Shown here piece by piece: positions 44,396 through 51,633 of a DNA stretch of 64,000 bases. Source of the DNA: DATAGF01 sp963819845 (GTDB taxonomy: Bacteria; Actinomycetota; Thermoleophilia; Miltoncostaeales; Miltoncostaeaceae); assembly GCA_963819845.1 (NCBI GenBank), contig CAWFXQ010000008.1, positions 434,001-498,000 on the forward strand. Reading direction: 5' to 3'. The notes below the pieces were generated by a model that worked only from the letters and a program-made list of their open reading frames with translations, was not told the origin of the DNA and made no database searches. Position numbers and translations under genes: made by a program. Positions within the stretch are counted from its first letter, which is position 1, and each line of letters begins with the position of its first letter.

Positions 44396-44596
44396 ATGCC
44401 GACCGGCACCGTCAAGCGGTTCGATGCCAAGACAGGGCAAGGCTTCCTCGCCCAAGACGGGGGGAAGGACGTCTTCTTCCGCTCCCCAACGGGCGGGGAC
44501 CGCCCGTCGCTCACCGAAGGCGCGAAAGTCGAGTACGAGATTCGGCAGGGCAAGAACGGCCCCGAAGCGGTGAACGTCAAGCTCGTCGGCAACTAG
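44396..44596 (+). CDS. Divergent cold-shock-domain protein
   Basis: 66 residues, CspA size and layout: GTVKRFDAKTGQGFLAQDG, KDVFFRSP, and a C-terminal VEYEIRQGKNGPEAVNVK. The aromatic surface is altered: the usual Trp after VK is Arg, and RNP2 (normally VFVHF/S) reads VFFRS. RNP1 is TGQGFL instead of KGYGFI. It probably still binds nucleic acid but with changed stacking residues. GGGAG lies 7 nt before the ATG. It opens the island. Confidence 0.85.
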   Translation: MPTGTVKRFDAKTGQGFLAQDGGKDVFFRSPTGGDRPSLTEGAKVEYEIRQGKNGPEAVNVKLVGN

Positions 44597-44641
44597 CCCG
44601 GGATCGCTCCAGATCGCCCCAGGGCTCGCCCGGCGGGCGAA

Positions 44642-45142
44642 TCAGGGCAGCGGGCCGCCCCCGTTGCGCTCGGGCTCGGCAGGCTCGCCGGCGGCCAGGA
44701 CCGCGGCTTGGATCAGCGCAGTCCCTTCAGGCGTCGCCGTCAGCGCCCTGGCGATCGCCCGCTCGCGCTGCGCGGCGGCGACCTGCACCGGCCCGCCGAC
44801 CGGGCCGCTGACCTCGACGCGGGCCGCGGGCGGCTGGCGGTCCTCGAGGATCTTGAGCAGCGCGACCGCAAGGCGGGGGTCGTCCTTCGCCCCGGCCCGG
44901 ACGCAGTCGCTGAGCTCCAGGACGAGCTCGGCCCGCGCACGCGCGAAGGCGGCGCCGAATCGGCCGAATCGCGGCTCGGCGTCCTCGCGCTCGGCCTCGG
45001 CCAGCCAACGCTGAAGCGTGCGGACGCCGATGCCCGCGTAGCCGGCGCAGTCGGCCATCGTCGCCCCGGCGCGGGCGGCCTCGACCGCCCGCTCGGCGAC
45101 CGCGGGCGTCAGCTTCGACGGCCTGCCGGGCGGGCGGCTCAC
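44642..45142 (-). CDS. Helix-turn-helix protein resembling phage terminase small subunits
   Basis: 166 residues from the GTG at 45142; the frame stays open to a GTG at 45244, but those 34 residues are Pro/Ser/Gly-rich. GRPSKLTPAVAERAVEAARAGATMADCAGYAGIGVRTLQRWLAEAE is the typical N-terminal helix-turn-helix of phage terminase small subunits and related transposon/phage DNA-binding proteins, followed by FGAAFARARAEL and a C-terminal oligomerisation-like segment. No terminase large subunit is nearby, so it may be an orphan or act as a regulator. Confidence 0.65.
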   Translation of the reverse strand: MSRPPGRPSKLTPAVAERAVEAARAGATMADCAGYAGIGVRTLQRWLAEAEREDAEPRFGRFGAAFARARAELVLELSDCVRAGAKDDPRLAVALLKILEDRQPPAARVEVSGPVGGPVQVAAAQRERAIARALTATPEGTALIQAAVLAAGEPAEPERNGGGPLP

Positions 45143-45289
45143 GCCACGCCCCGCAGGCCGCGATCCCCGCGGCGAGGGTGCCCCTCCGCCTGAACTTGGA
45201 GGTTCGTGGTCATTTGAACTAGGACTGGCCGCCCTTGCTCCCACACAAGAGGTACGTTCATTAGGTCATTCGGCCAGAGAGGAGAGGGC

Positions 45290-46039
45290 ATGACCACCGA
45301 ACCCCCACCTCTGCCGCCTGAGGAATCCGAGTCGCCGAAAGCCCGTTCGACTCGCTGGTACAAGGTGACGGTAGGGGCAGTCATCGCACTGATCGTCATG
45401 GTCGTCATGGCTGCGGCCGCCGGATGCAGCGATGAGGATCCGACTGATGGGAGCGGGGCCGAGGCTGGTGCGGAACAAGCGGAGCAGGCCGAGCAGCAGG
45501 GCGCGGACGACGAAGCCGCGCCGGAAGAAGAGTCTGAGGCCGAGCCAGCGCCTGCTGCACCCGAACACGCCACGTTCGGCAGCGGGGACTTCAGAGTGCC
45601 TCAGGACATCAAGCGAGGGACCTACCGAACCCGGGAAGCCTCTCCGGGGTGCTACTGGCAGACCACGAAGGACTTTAGCGGTGATCTCGAAGCGATCATC
45701 GCCAACGAAAATGCCTCTGGCCCGACCATCGTCACCATCACGCCTGCCGCCAAAGGGTTCTCGACCAGCGATTGCGCGGAGTGGACCGATGATCTCTCTC
45801 AGATCACCGCAAGCAAGAACCGCTTCGAGGAAGGCACCTACTTCGTAGGAACTGACATCGCTCCTGGCACCTATCGCTCCAGCGGCGGTAGTGGGTGCTA
45901 CTGGGCGCGACTCAGCGGTTTCAGTGGAGACCTCGGGAACATCATCGCCAACGAGAACGCATCGGGGACGGCCATCGTCGAGATCGCCGCAAGCGACAAG
46001 GGGTTCACCTCCAGCGACTGCAGTACCTGGTCGAAATAG
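45290..46039 (+). CDS. Membrane-anchored protein with two Cys-paired tandem repeats
   Basis: 249 residues. A hydrophobic segment at about 27-46 ends in AAAAGC, which could be a lipobox or simply a membrane anchor. An acidic linker rich in Glu/Ala/Gln follows. Then come two repeats of about 70 residues, each with GTYRxx, CYW, GDLxxIIANENASG, and a last Cys in SDC-x-x-W; the two cysteines of each repeat probably pair. No enzyme motif is seen. The gene has visibly lower G+C and different codon use than its surroundings, consistent with transfer. AGGAGAGG precedes the ATG. Confidence 0.8.
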   Translation: MTTEPPPLPPEESESPKARSTRWYKVTVGAVIALIVMVVMAAAAGCSDEDPTDGSGAEAGAEQAEQAEQQGADDEAAPEEESEAEPAPAAPEHATFGSGDFRVPQDIKRGTYRTREASPGCYWQTTKDFSGDLEAIIANENASGPTIVTITPAAKGFSTSDCAEWTDDLSQITASKNRFEEGTYFVGTDIAPGTYRSSGGSGCYWARLSGFSGDLGNIIANENASGTAIVEIAASDKGFTSSDCSTWSK

Positions 46040-46146
46040 GGCATCTACCCGTCGCGGCAGGCTCACGGGAGACCTGATCCCTGACGAGCCCGCTCGCGCT
46101 CGCGCTCGGCAGCGAGGGGTCGCCGCTCGGGGTCGCAGTTCGGCGC

Positions 46147-46656
46147 TCATGCGAGCGACCGCAGCTGCCCGACGAGCTCGGCGCGGGCGGCGTGCCAGGC
46201 CCGGATCGCGGCCTCGGCCCTCGCCCTGGTCTGCTGCTCGATGATGCGGGCTCGCGGCAGGCCGGCGCGGCGATTCAGCTTCGGCTCGGGGCGCCCCTGG
46301 CGCTCGCGCAGGATGCGCACCGCCCGGCGCAGGCCCATCTGCCCCTGCTGCACGGCCAGGGCGAGGTCGGGGGCCTCATCGACCAGGCGCAAGGCCTGGC
46401 TGACGTCGCCGCCCGCGACGCCCCAGACCTGGGCCGCGGCCTGCCTGGCGCCGTAGGCGAGCCGGTCGCCGGGACGACGGGGCAGGCGTCCTTCGAGCGT
46501 CAGGCGCTCGGCGTCGGCCGCCGCGGCCATCGCCCGCTGCGCTGCGGTCAGTTCGGCCTCACGATCTCTAACGCCCAGGGCATGGGCGGCGGGCGGCCCG
46601 CCTGGAGCCTGCCCCGCCGCCGCAGCCGGTCCTCCTGGAGGACGAGTCCCGGCCAT
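46147..46656 (-). CDS. Hypothetical protein, helical, phage-island type
   Basis: 169 residues, unknown. The first 25 residues are Gly/Pro/Ala-rich; the remainder is strongly helical (ELTAAQRAMAAAADAERLTLEGRLPRRPGDRLAYGARQAAAQVWG; ARIIEQQTRARAEAAIRAWHAARAELVGQLR). The middle (GDVSQALRLVDEAPDLALAVQQGQMGLRRAVRILRERQ) resembles helical bundles of DNA-binding or ParB-like proteins, but that is only an impression. The ATG is 3 nt after the stop of the next gene upstream. Confidence 0.55.
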   Translation of the reverse strand: MAGTRPPGGPAAAAGQAPGGPPAAHALGVRDREAELTAAQRAMAAAADAERLTLEGRLPRRPGDRLAYGARQAAAQVWGVAGGDVSQALRLVDEAPDLALAVQQGQMGLRRAVRILRERQGRPEPKLNRRAGLPRARIIEQQTRARAEAAIRAWHAARAELVGQLRSLA

Positions 46657-46659
46657 GCG

Positions 46660-46941
46660 TCAGCGCTGCACGCGGCCGTCGGCCCCGATGCGCGTGGACC
46701 GGAGGGGCCCCGAGCGCAGCCCGGCCAGGTCGGCCCGGATGACGTCGCCGAAGTCGGGCGGCTGCTCCTGCTCGGCCTGCCGCTGCCGGGCGAGCGCCCG
46801 CGCCTCGACGTCCTGGCGGGCGGCCGCGAGCGCGGCGTCCTCGGACTCGACTCTCGCGAGCGCCCGGTCGAACAGGTGCCCCCGGCGCTGCTGGCGCAGG
46901 CGGGCGTAGTCGTCGCGGAAGTCCCAGCGCGGCTCGGTCAC
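46660..46941 (-). CDS. Hypothetical small coiled-coil protein
   Basis: 93 residues, unknown. Highly charged and helical (DYARLRQQRRGHLFDRALARVESEDAALAAARQDVEARALARQRQAEQEQ), with a short non-helical end. The GTG start overlaps the stop of the upstream gene (GTGA). Part of a three-gene minus-strand set in the island. Confidence 0.55.
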   Translation of the reverse strand: MTEPRWDFRDDYARLRQQRRGHLFDRALARVESEDAALAAARQDVEARALARQRQAEQEQPPDFGDVIRADLAGLRSGPLRSTRIGADGRVQR

Positions 46942-47563
46942 GACGCCTGCGCCTCCTCCGCGACGTACAGGGGCCGCGGCCCCGGCCGCTCGCCCGAGGC
47001 GATCGCGTCGAGCCCGTCGAGCAGGGCCTGAGCGGTCAAGTAGCCGCTGCTGTTCGCCTGGGCCAGCGGCGAGGCCATCGACCGGCCGGGCGTGAAGGGG
47101 CGCAGCCTGCCCGCCTCGACGCCGGACAGCCAGTTGACCGCGGCGATCAGGTCGCCGAGCTCGTCGGCCGCCTGCCTGGCGGCGGCGACCTTCTGCCCGA
47201 GCTTGCGACGCGCCTTCCCCTCGTCGGCCTCCAGGGCGGCCCGCATCTCGGGGGCACCGGCGACGACTGCGCTCGCACGTCCTCCAGGGTGGCGGTCAGG
47301 GCAGCGCTCGCGTCGGCCGCCTCGCGCTCGGCGACCTGCGCGGCCTCGACAGCGGCGGGCTCGGTCGCCTGCGCGGGCTCGCGCTGCTCGCGGATCGCGG
47401 CGACCCGCTCGGCCGCGTCGGCCGCCTGCGCCTGCACCGCGGCGGCGGCTGCGGCCTCGCTGGCCGCGTGACGCTCGGCGACCAGGGCGCCGAGCCGGTC
47501 GAGCTCACCCTGCGCCTCGGCCAGGGCGGGCAGCGGTGGCAGGGTCAGATCACGGCGGGCCAC
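46938..47563 (-). CDS. Hypothetical coiled-coil protein (probable frameshift)
   Basis: About 208 residues if two frames are joined. The first part (VARRDLTLPPLPALAEAQGELDRLGALVAERHAASEAAAAAAVQAQ...) is an Ala/Glu/Gln-rich coiled coil running to about 47262. The second, from about 47260 in another frame, continues as MRAALEADEGKARRKLGQKVAAARQAADELGDLIAAVNW and then a globular end (GRSMASPLAQANSSGYLTAQALLDGLDAI). One missing base near 47262 would make a single protein, and helix character continues across the join. It could instead be two genes. GGGGAG precedes the GTG at 47563. Confidence 0.5.
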
Positions 47564-47609
47564 GGCTTCTCCCCTGGGGCGACGACCGCCGCAGTCTCTC
47601 AAAGGCGGC

Positions 47610-47628
47610 GGACACCCCCCGGACACCC
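47610..47628. repeat. GGACACCC repeat pair at the tRNA side of the island
   Basis: Two copies of GGACACCC, 47610-47617 and 47621-47628 (11-nt period), matching the pair at 44172-44191 in sequence and orientation. Immediately to the left, CCGCCGC and GCGGCGG flank a 12-nt loop. These may mark ends or protein-binding sites of the island. Confidence 0.4.
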
Positions 47629-47694
47629 CCCCGCCCTTCTGGCGACTCCTGGCCGACTCGGCGATCAGGCCCGGATCGCCCCTGGTGATGCGAA

Positions 47695-47778
47695 TGCCGG
47701 AGCCGGGACTCGAACCCGGATGCCCCTGAGGGCTGAGGAGTTTAAGTCCTCCGCGTCTACCAGTTCCGCCACTCCGGC
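47695..47778 (-). tRNA. tRNA-Leu (UAA anticodon)
   Basis: 84 nt with discriminator A at 47695; CCA not encoded. Acceptor GCCGGAG pairs with CTCCGGC. The anticodon loop CTTAAAC with stem GAGGA/TCCTC gives anticodon UAA. A long variable arm (GCCCTCAGGGGC) marks a class II tRNA, and CCGGGTTCGAGTCCCGG is the T arm. A TAGCCT box at 47786-47791 is 7 nt before the mature 5' end. The 3' end faces the phage-like island, the usual side for integration. The 5' part overlaps the end of the FAD oxidase gene. Confidence 0.95.
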
Positions 47779-48818
47779 CCGGCCGAGGCTACCTCAGACG
47801 GCGCGAGCAACGGGTCGGCGCGGCCCTCCAGGAGGGCCTCGGCGAGGAGCGGCCCCAGGGCGGGGGCGTGCTTGAAGAGGTTGCCGCCCGCGAAGGCCGC
47901 GACCGGGCCCGCGCGGTAGAGGCCGAAGGCCTCGGGGTGGCCGGCGAGGACCGTCGAGGTGCAGCGCGCCGCGCCGGTCGGAGTCGCGTCGACGCCGGGC
48001 AGGATCGCCCCGAGGTAGCCGGCGGTCATGGCGACGGCCTCGTCCTCGGGCAGGCCGTCGGCGGCGCCGGTCCCCAGCGCGAGCCCACCCTCGGGGAGCG
48101 GTGTGAGGTACCCGGTCATCGGCTGGGTTCCCGACCGCTCGAGGACGCAGGGCAGGTCGTCTGCGGGGGCGTGGCCGAAGGCGACGCGGCGGTGCTCGGT
48201 GGCCGCCGCCGGGATGTCGATGCCGAGCGGGGCTGCGAGGGCGGGCGTCGCGGCGCCCGCCGCGACCAGGACCGCGCCCGCATCGACGCGGCGGCGGTCG
48301 GTCACGACGGCGGGCGCGCCGGCGTCGTCGACGATCTCGCGGGCGCGGGCGAACTCGATGACGCCGGCCAGCTCGCCGGCGAGGGCCGCGACGTAGCCCT
48401 CGGCGTCGATGGTGCCGCCCCCGGGGTCGAGCAGGCCCGGGCCCAGCGGGGCGAGCCGCGGCGGCAGGTCGGCGGCCGCGAGCAGCTCGTGCGCGACGCC
48501 GGCCGCCGCCAGGGAGGCCGCATAGCGCTCGCGCGCCCCGCCCACCAGCAGCGCGCCGCGGCCGTCGACGAACGGCCGGCCGAACCGCTGCGCGGCCTCG
48601 TCCCAGCCGCTCCGCGACGCCACCGCCAGCGGCACCAGCTCGGCGCGGTCGTGGATGTGGCGGAAGATCCGCCCCGGGCCGCCGGACTGCTCGGCGCCCG
48701 GAGCCTCGGCCTCGAGCACCGTGACCCGGGCGCCCCGGTCCCGGGCGGCCAGCGCCGTCGCCAGGCCGACCACCCCGGCGCCGACGATCAGGAGGTCGGG
48801 GGCGCCGGTGCCGCTCAG
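47757..48818 (-). CDS. FAD-dependent oxidoreductase, D-amino-acid/sarcosine oxidase family
   Basis: 353 residues from the CTG at 48818. FAD-binding LLIVGAGVVGLATALAARDRG with VLEAEAPG after it; the C-terminal FAD contact is FAGGNLFKHAPALGPLLAEAL, the typical DAO-family end in which a Lys/His precedes the flavin contact. It oxidises an amine or N-methyl amino acid; substrate unknown. The CTG overlaps the upstream gene's stop (CTGA), and no ATG/GTG/TTG is available at the right place. The stop lies inside the tRNA-Leu gene, a 22-nt overlap on the same strand. Confidence 0.82.
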   Translation of the reverse strand: MSGTGAPDLLIVGAGVVGLATALAARDRGARVTVLEAEAPGAEQSGGPGRIFRHIHDRAELVPLAVASRSGWDEAAQRFGRPFVDGRGALLVGGARERYAASLAAAGVAHELLAAADLPPRLAPLGPGLLDPGGGTIDAEGYVAALAGELAGVIEFARAREIVDDAGAPAVVTDRRRVDAGAVLVAAGAATPALAAPLGIDIPAAATEHRRVAFGHAPADDLPCVLERSGTQPMTGYLTPLPEGGLALGTGAADGLPEDEAVAMTAGYLGAILPGVDATPTGAARCTSTVLAGHPEAFGLYRAGPVAAFAGGNLFKHAPALGPLLAEALLEGRADPLLAPSEVASAGPEWRNW

Positions 48819-49042
48819 CGCCCGAAGCTGGCGGGCCCCGGGGTGCGGTCGACCGAGTCCAGCCGCGTCGTCTCGATGGCCTTCGCCCACCCCTCGGGCA
48901 GGATCGGCCAGCGCTCGAGGATCTGGGCGTGGCGGATGTGGCGCATGTTCGCCCCGGTCGCCAGAACCGTCCGCCGGCCCTGCATCACGTCCGCACCGAC
49001 CGACGCGGACCCGATGGGACTGCCGTTGGCCGCAGTCGTCAT
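48815..49042 (-). CDS. Small conserved-looking protein, 75 residues
   Basis: Starts MTTAANGSPIGSASVGADVMQG and continues RRTVLATGANMRHIRHAQILERWPILPEGWAKAIETT. No known family. The middle is well balanced and the gene is tightly coupled to the downstream oxidase (CTGA overlap). A TAGGCT box lies 6 nt before the ATG, so the transcript would be leaderless. A role with the oxidase is suggested by context only. Confidence 0.65.
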   Translation of the reverse strand: MTTAANGSPIGSASVGADVMQGRRTVLATGANMRHIRHAQILERWPILPEGWAKAIETTRLDSVDRTPGPASFGR

Positions 49043-49048
49043 GGCCGA

Positions 49049-49054
49049 AGCCTA
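49049..49054 (-). promoter_or_regulatory. Putative -10 box of the small gene-oxidase pair
   Basis: TAGGCT, 6 nt before the ATG at 49042; leaderless spacing. Confidence 0.45.
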
Positions 49055-49065
49055 GGGAAACCTCG

Positions 49066-49996
49066 TCACAGTCGTAACGACACCGATGGGGAGCGCGCGG
49101 CCGCCAGGGCCACCCCGTCGAGGAGGTCGGTCTCGCTGATCATCACGTCGGCCGCGCCGGCGGCGCGGATCGCCTCGGCCACGATCATCGACCCGGCGAC
49201 GATCACCCCCGCCCGCGCCGGGTCGAGGCCGGGGACCGACCGCCGCTGCTCCACGGTCATGGCCGCCAGGCGCGCGGCCAGGCCGTCGACCGTCTCCAGG
49301 GTCATGCGGTGGCGGTGCACCCGGGCGGTGTCGTACCGCCCGAGGTCGATCGCCGCGAGCGACGTGGCCGTGCCGGCGACCCCCACCACCGGGACCGGGT
49401 CGCGGCCCCCGAGCACCGGCGCGATCTCGGCGCGGGCCTCGCCCGGAGCGCCTCGAGCTCGTCGGGCCGGGGAGGGTCGTGGTGCAGGTGGCGCTCGGTC
49501 TGGCGGACGGCGCCGAGCTGGAGGCTCACCGCCTCCTCCGGCCCCGCGGCCCCCCCGCGCACCAGCTCGGTGCTGCCGCCGCCGACGTCCACGACCACCA
49601 CCGGCCCGTCGCCGTCCACGGCGAGGCGGGCGCCGGCGAACGAGACGACCGCCTCCTCGACCCCGCTCAACAGCCGCATCGGCGCCCCGAGGCGGCGCTC
49701 GACCAGCCCGGCGACGTCGTCCCGGTTGGGCGCGTCGCGCACCGCGCTGGTGGCCACCGGCAGCGTCCGCGCGGGCGCGAACGCCGCGATGTCACCGGCG
49801 TAGCCGGAGAGGACGCCATCGAGGCGCTCGAGGGCGTCGGCGGCGATCGAGCCGTCGGCCCGGCGCCGCGGCGAAGGCCGATCACCGTGGTGGAACGCTC
49901 GCCGCGCGGGCCCTCGTGGCCGACCCCCTCGCACCGGAACAGCCGCAGCGAGTTCGACCCGACGTCGACCACCGCGAGGCGGTCGGGGGCGCTCAT
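49066..49996 (-). CDS. Ppx/GppA-type exopolyphosphatase (two frameshifts)
   Basis: About 310 residues after correction. N-terminal LAVVDVGSNSLRLFRCEG, the phosphate-binding VVVVDVGGGSTELVRG, and VVGVAGTATSLAAIDLGRYD are the sugar-kinase/Hsp70-fold motifs of Ppx/GppA proteins, which hydrolyse polyphosphate or pppGpp. Two breaks: a missing base in the run at 49858-49862 (restores GAGADGSIAADAL) and another missing base near 49441 (restores LRAEARAEIAPVLGGRD). All three parts are well conserved, so sequence error is likely. Actinobacterial short Ppx lacks the C-terminal HD-like domain, as here. ATGA overlap with the upstream gene. Confidence 0.87.
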
Positions 49997-50325
49997 CCGG
50001 TGAAGTAGCGGAGCGGCGCCCTGAGGGTCTGCTGCGCCTCGGAGGCGTGGCGCGCCAGCACCTGGAGGGCGGCGATGCGGCCCTGCAGCGAACGGATCTC
50101 GTACTGGAGCTCGGCCTGCCGCTGCGGCATGGCGTCCAGGGCCGCCGACAGCCGGTCGGCCTGGGCGGCGAGCACCTCCGTCTCGCGCCCGACGCGCTTC
50201 TGCGCCGCGCGCGCCCGGCGCCACAGCCGCAGGCCCGTCACCGCCAGGATCGCGAGCGCGATCAGCACGATGGCGCCCAGGAAGATGGCCGACAGCGCCA
50301 CCGCGTTGTCGACGACGAAGTCCAC
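49993..50325 (-). CDS. Small membrane protein with cytoplasmic coiled coil
   Basis: 110 residues. One membrane helix at about 10-30 (VALSAIFLGAIVLIALAILAVTGLRLW) followed by a long coiled coil (RVGRETEVLAAQADRLSAALDAMPQRQAELQYEIRSLQGRIAALQVL). No family is recognised; it could be an envelope or division accessory. The GTG at 50325 is 6 nt after a GATACT box. Its stop overlaps the ppx-like start (ATGA), so the pair is co-expressed. Confidence 0.75.
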   Translation of the reverse strand: MDFVVDNAVALSAIFLGAIVLIALAILAVTGLRLWRRARAAQKRVGRETEVLAAQADRLSAALDAMPQRQAELQYEIRSLQGRIAALQVLARHASEAQQTLRAPLRYFTG

Positions 50326-50331
50326 GGGCGC

Positions 50332-50353
50332 AGTATCGCACCCCCGGTATCCT
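50332..50353. promoter_or_regulatory. Divergent -10 boxes between the coiled-coil gene and the DUF6687 gene
   Basis: On the minus strand GATACT (50332-50337), 6 nt before the GTG at 50325. On the plus strand TATCCT (50348-50353), 9 nt before the ATG at 50363. Only 37 nt separate the two coding regions, so both promoters are compact and both messages nearly leaderless. Confidence 0.5.
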
Positions 50354-50362
50354 CTGGCGGCA

Positions 50363-51405
50363 ATGGCCCCGATCGACGCGCTCGACCCCGGCGGGCTGCC
50401 GCGGGTCGCCGACGGCGCCGCGTTCGTCCCCGCCGAGGACCTGGGCGGGCGCCCCCACGCCGTGGTCGACGGCGCTCGCCTGCCGGGCACCGTCCTGTCG
50501 CTGTCGCACTGGCCGCGCGCGGGCACGCCCGCCGCCCTCGCCGCCGACACCAGCGCCGGCATCGTCAACCGCTACCTGCGCGCCGGGGCCGCGGGCCCAG
50601 AGGTCGCGGCGGTCACCAACAACCACTACGACGAAGACGGCCTGCTCGGGATCTGGATGCTCCTCGAGCGCCCTGCCGAGGGCGCACCCGAGCGCCGGCT
50701 GGCGATCGCCGCCGCCGAGGCCGGGGACTTCGGCACCTGGACCGACCCCTGGGCCGCCCGTGCCGCCATCGCCGCCATGGCCATGGCGCGAGCGCGCTCA
50801 CCACGCCCTTCCCGGAGGTCGGCCGGGCGCTCGCGGGCGCTCGCGGCCGGGATCCCGCGGGCGCCCTCTACGTCGCCATCCTCCCGCGGGTGGGCGGGCT
50901 GCTCGCCGACCCGGACCGCTACCGCTTCCTGTGGGCGGGGGAGTGGGCACGCGTGGAGGCCGACGCCGCCCTCATCGAGGCCGGCCGCGCGACGGTCGAG
51001 GACCGCCCCGCCGACGACCTCGCGATCGTCCGCGCGCCGCGGCCGCTGCACGACATGGCGGTGCACCCGCGCGTGGCGAGCATGCGGGTGATCACGGCGC
51101 TGCCCGACGGCACCCTCAGCGTCCGGCATCGCTACGAGACGTGGGTGGAGTACGCGTCGCGGTCGCTCCCGCCGCGGGTCGACCTCGCCCCGCTGCTGCC
51201 GCGGCTTCAGCGGCTCGAGCGGGAGCCCGGCACCTGGCGCTTCGACGGTGTCGAGCCGATACAGCCGCGCCTCTACCTGGCCGGAGCCGGCGGCCGCGAC
51301 CGCCCGTCGTCGCTCGGCGCCGACCGCCTCGCCGAGCTGCTGGCCGCGGTCCCCGCCGGCGGAGGGGCGCTAGTCTCGACGCGGGAACGGGAGGGGCGAA
51401 GCTGA
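50363..51405 (+). CDS. DUF6687 family protein (one frameshift)
   Basis: About 347 residues after correction. The N-terminal part has the family pattern FVPAEDLGGRPHAVVDGARLPGTVLSLSHWP, TPAALAADTSAGIVNRYL and AVTNNHYDEDGLLGIWML; the last resembles a DHH-like metal-binding motif (NNHxDxDG), suggesting hydrolase ancestry. The frame breaks near 50786: adding one base gives MAMAASALTTPFPEVGRALAG and joins the halves. The C-terminal part ends in LYLAGAGGRDRPSSLGADRLAELL. Function is unknown. A CTGA overlap couples it to the next gene. Confidence 0.82.
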
Positions 51406-51602
51406 ACGAGGACGAGGCACGGCGGCGCGTGCGGCAGCTGCTGCTGTCGGGCGACAACACCCTCAAGAACCGCAGGGGCGACGAGCGGGTGGCCCGCGCG
51501 CGCTCCCGCTACGAGGAGGCCTTCGCGGTCGCGCGCGAGGCGGGGCTCGACGACGCGGTCGTCTTCGTGCAACGACGCCTGGACGCGCTCGATCGAGGCT
51601 AG
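51402..51602 (+). CDS. Small helical protein, 66 residues, CTG start
   Basis: Starts LNEDEARRRVRQLLLSGDNTLKNRRGDERVARARSRYEEA and ends VFVQRRLDALDRG. All-helical, charged, resembling a TPR-like single hairpin (RYEEAFAVAREAGLDDAVV). The only start that fits is a CTG overlapping the preceding stop (CTGA), with GGGAGGGG upstream as ribosome-binding site. No family is recognised. Confidence 0.65.
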   Translation: MNEDEARRRVRQLLLSGDNTLKNRRGDERVARARSRYEEAFAVAREAGLDDAVVFVQRRLDALDRG

Positions 51603-51633
51603 CGCGGCCATCCCGGCGCCCGCCGGCCCGCCG

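Noticed and set aside
44013..47695. tRNA-derived attachment-site duplication for the island
   Set aside because: I looked for a second copy of the tRNA-Leu 3' end (for example gactcgaacccgg) on the left flank and did not find one. The GGACACCC pairs are reported only as candidates.
48819..48890. Upstream GTG extension of the FAD oxidase (24 residues)
   Set aside because: The extension overlaps the preceding small gene and reads as a shadow (Arg/Gly/Pro-rich); the CTG in the CTGA overlap gives the normal N-terminus.
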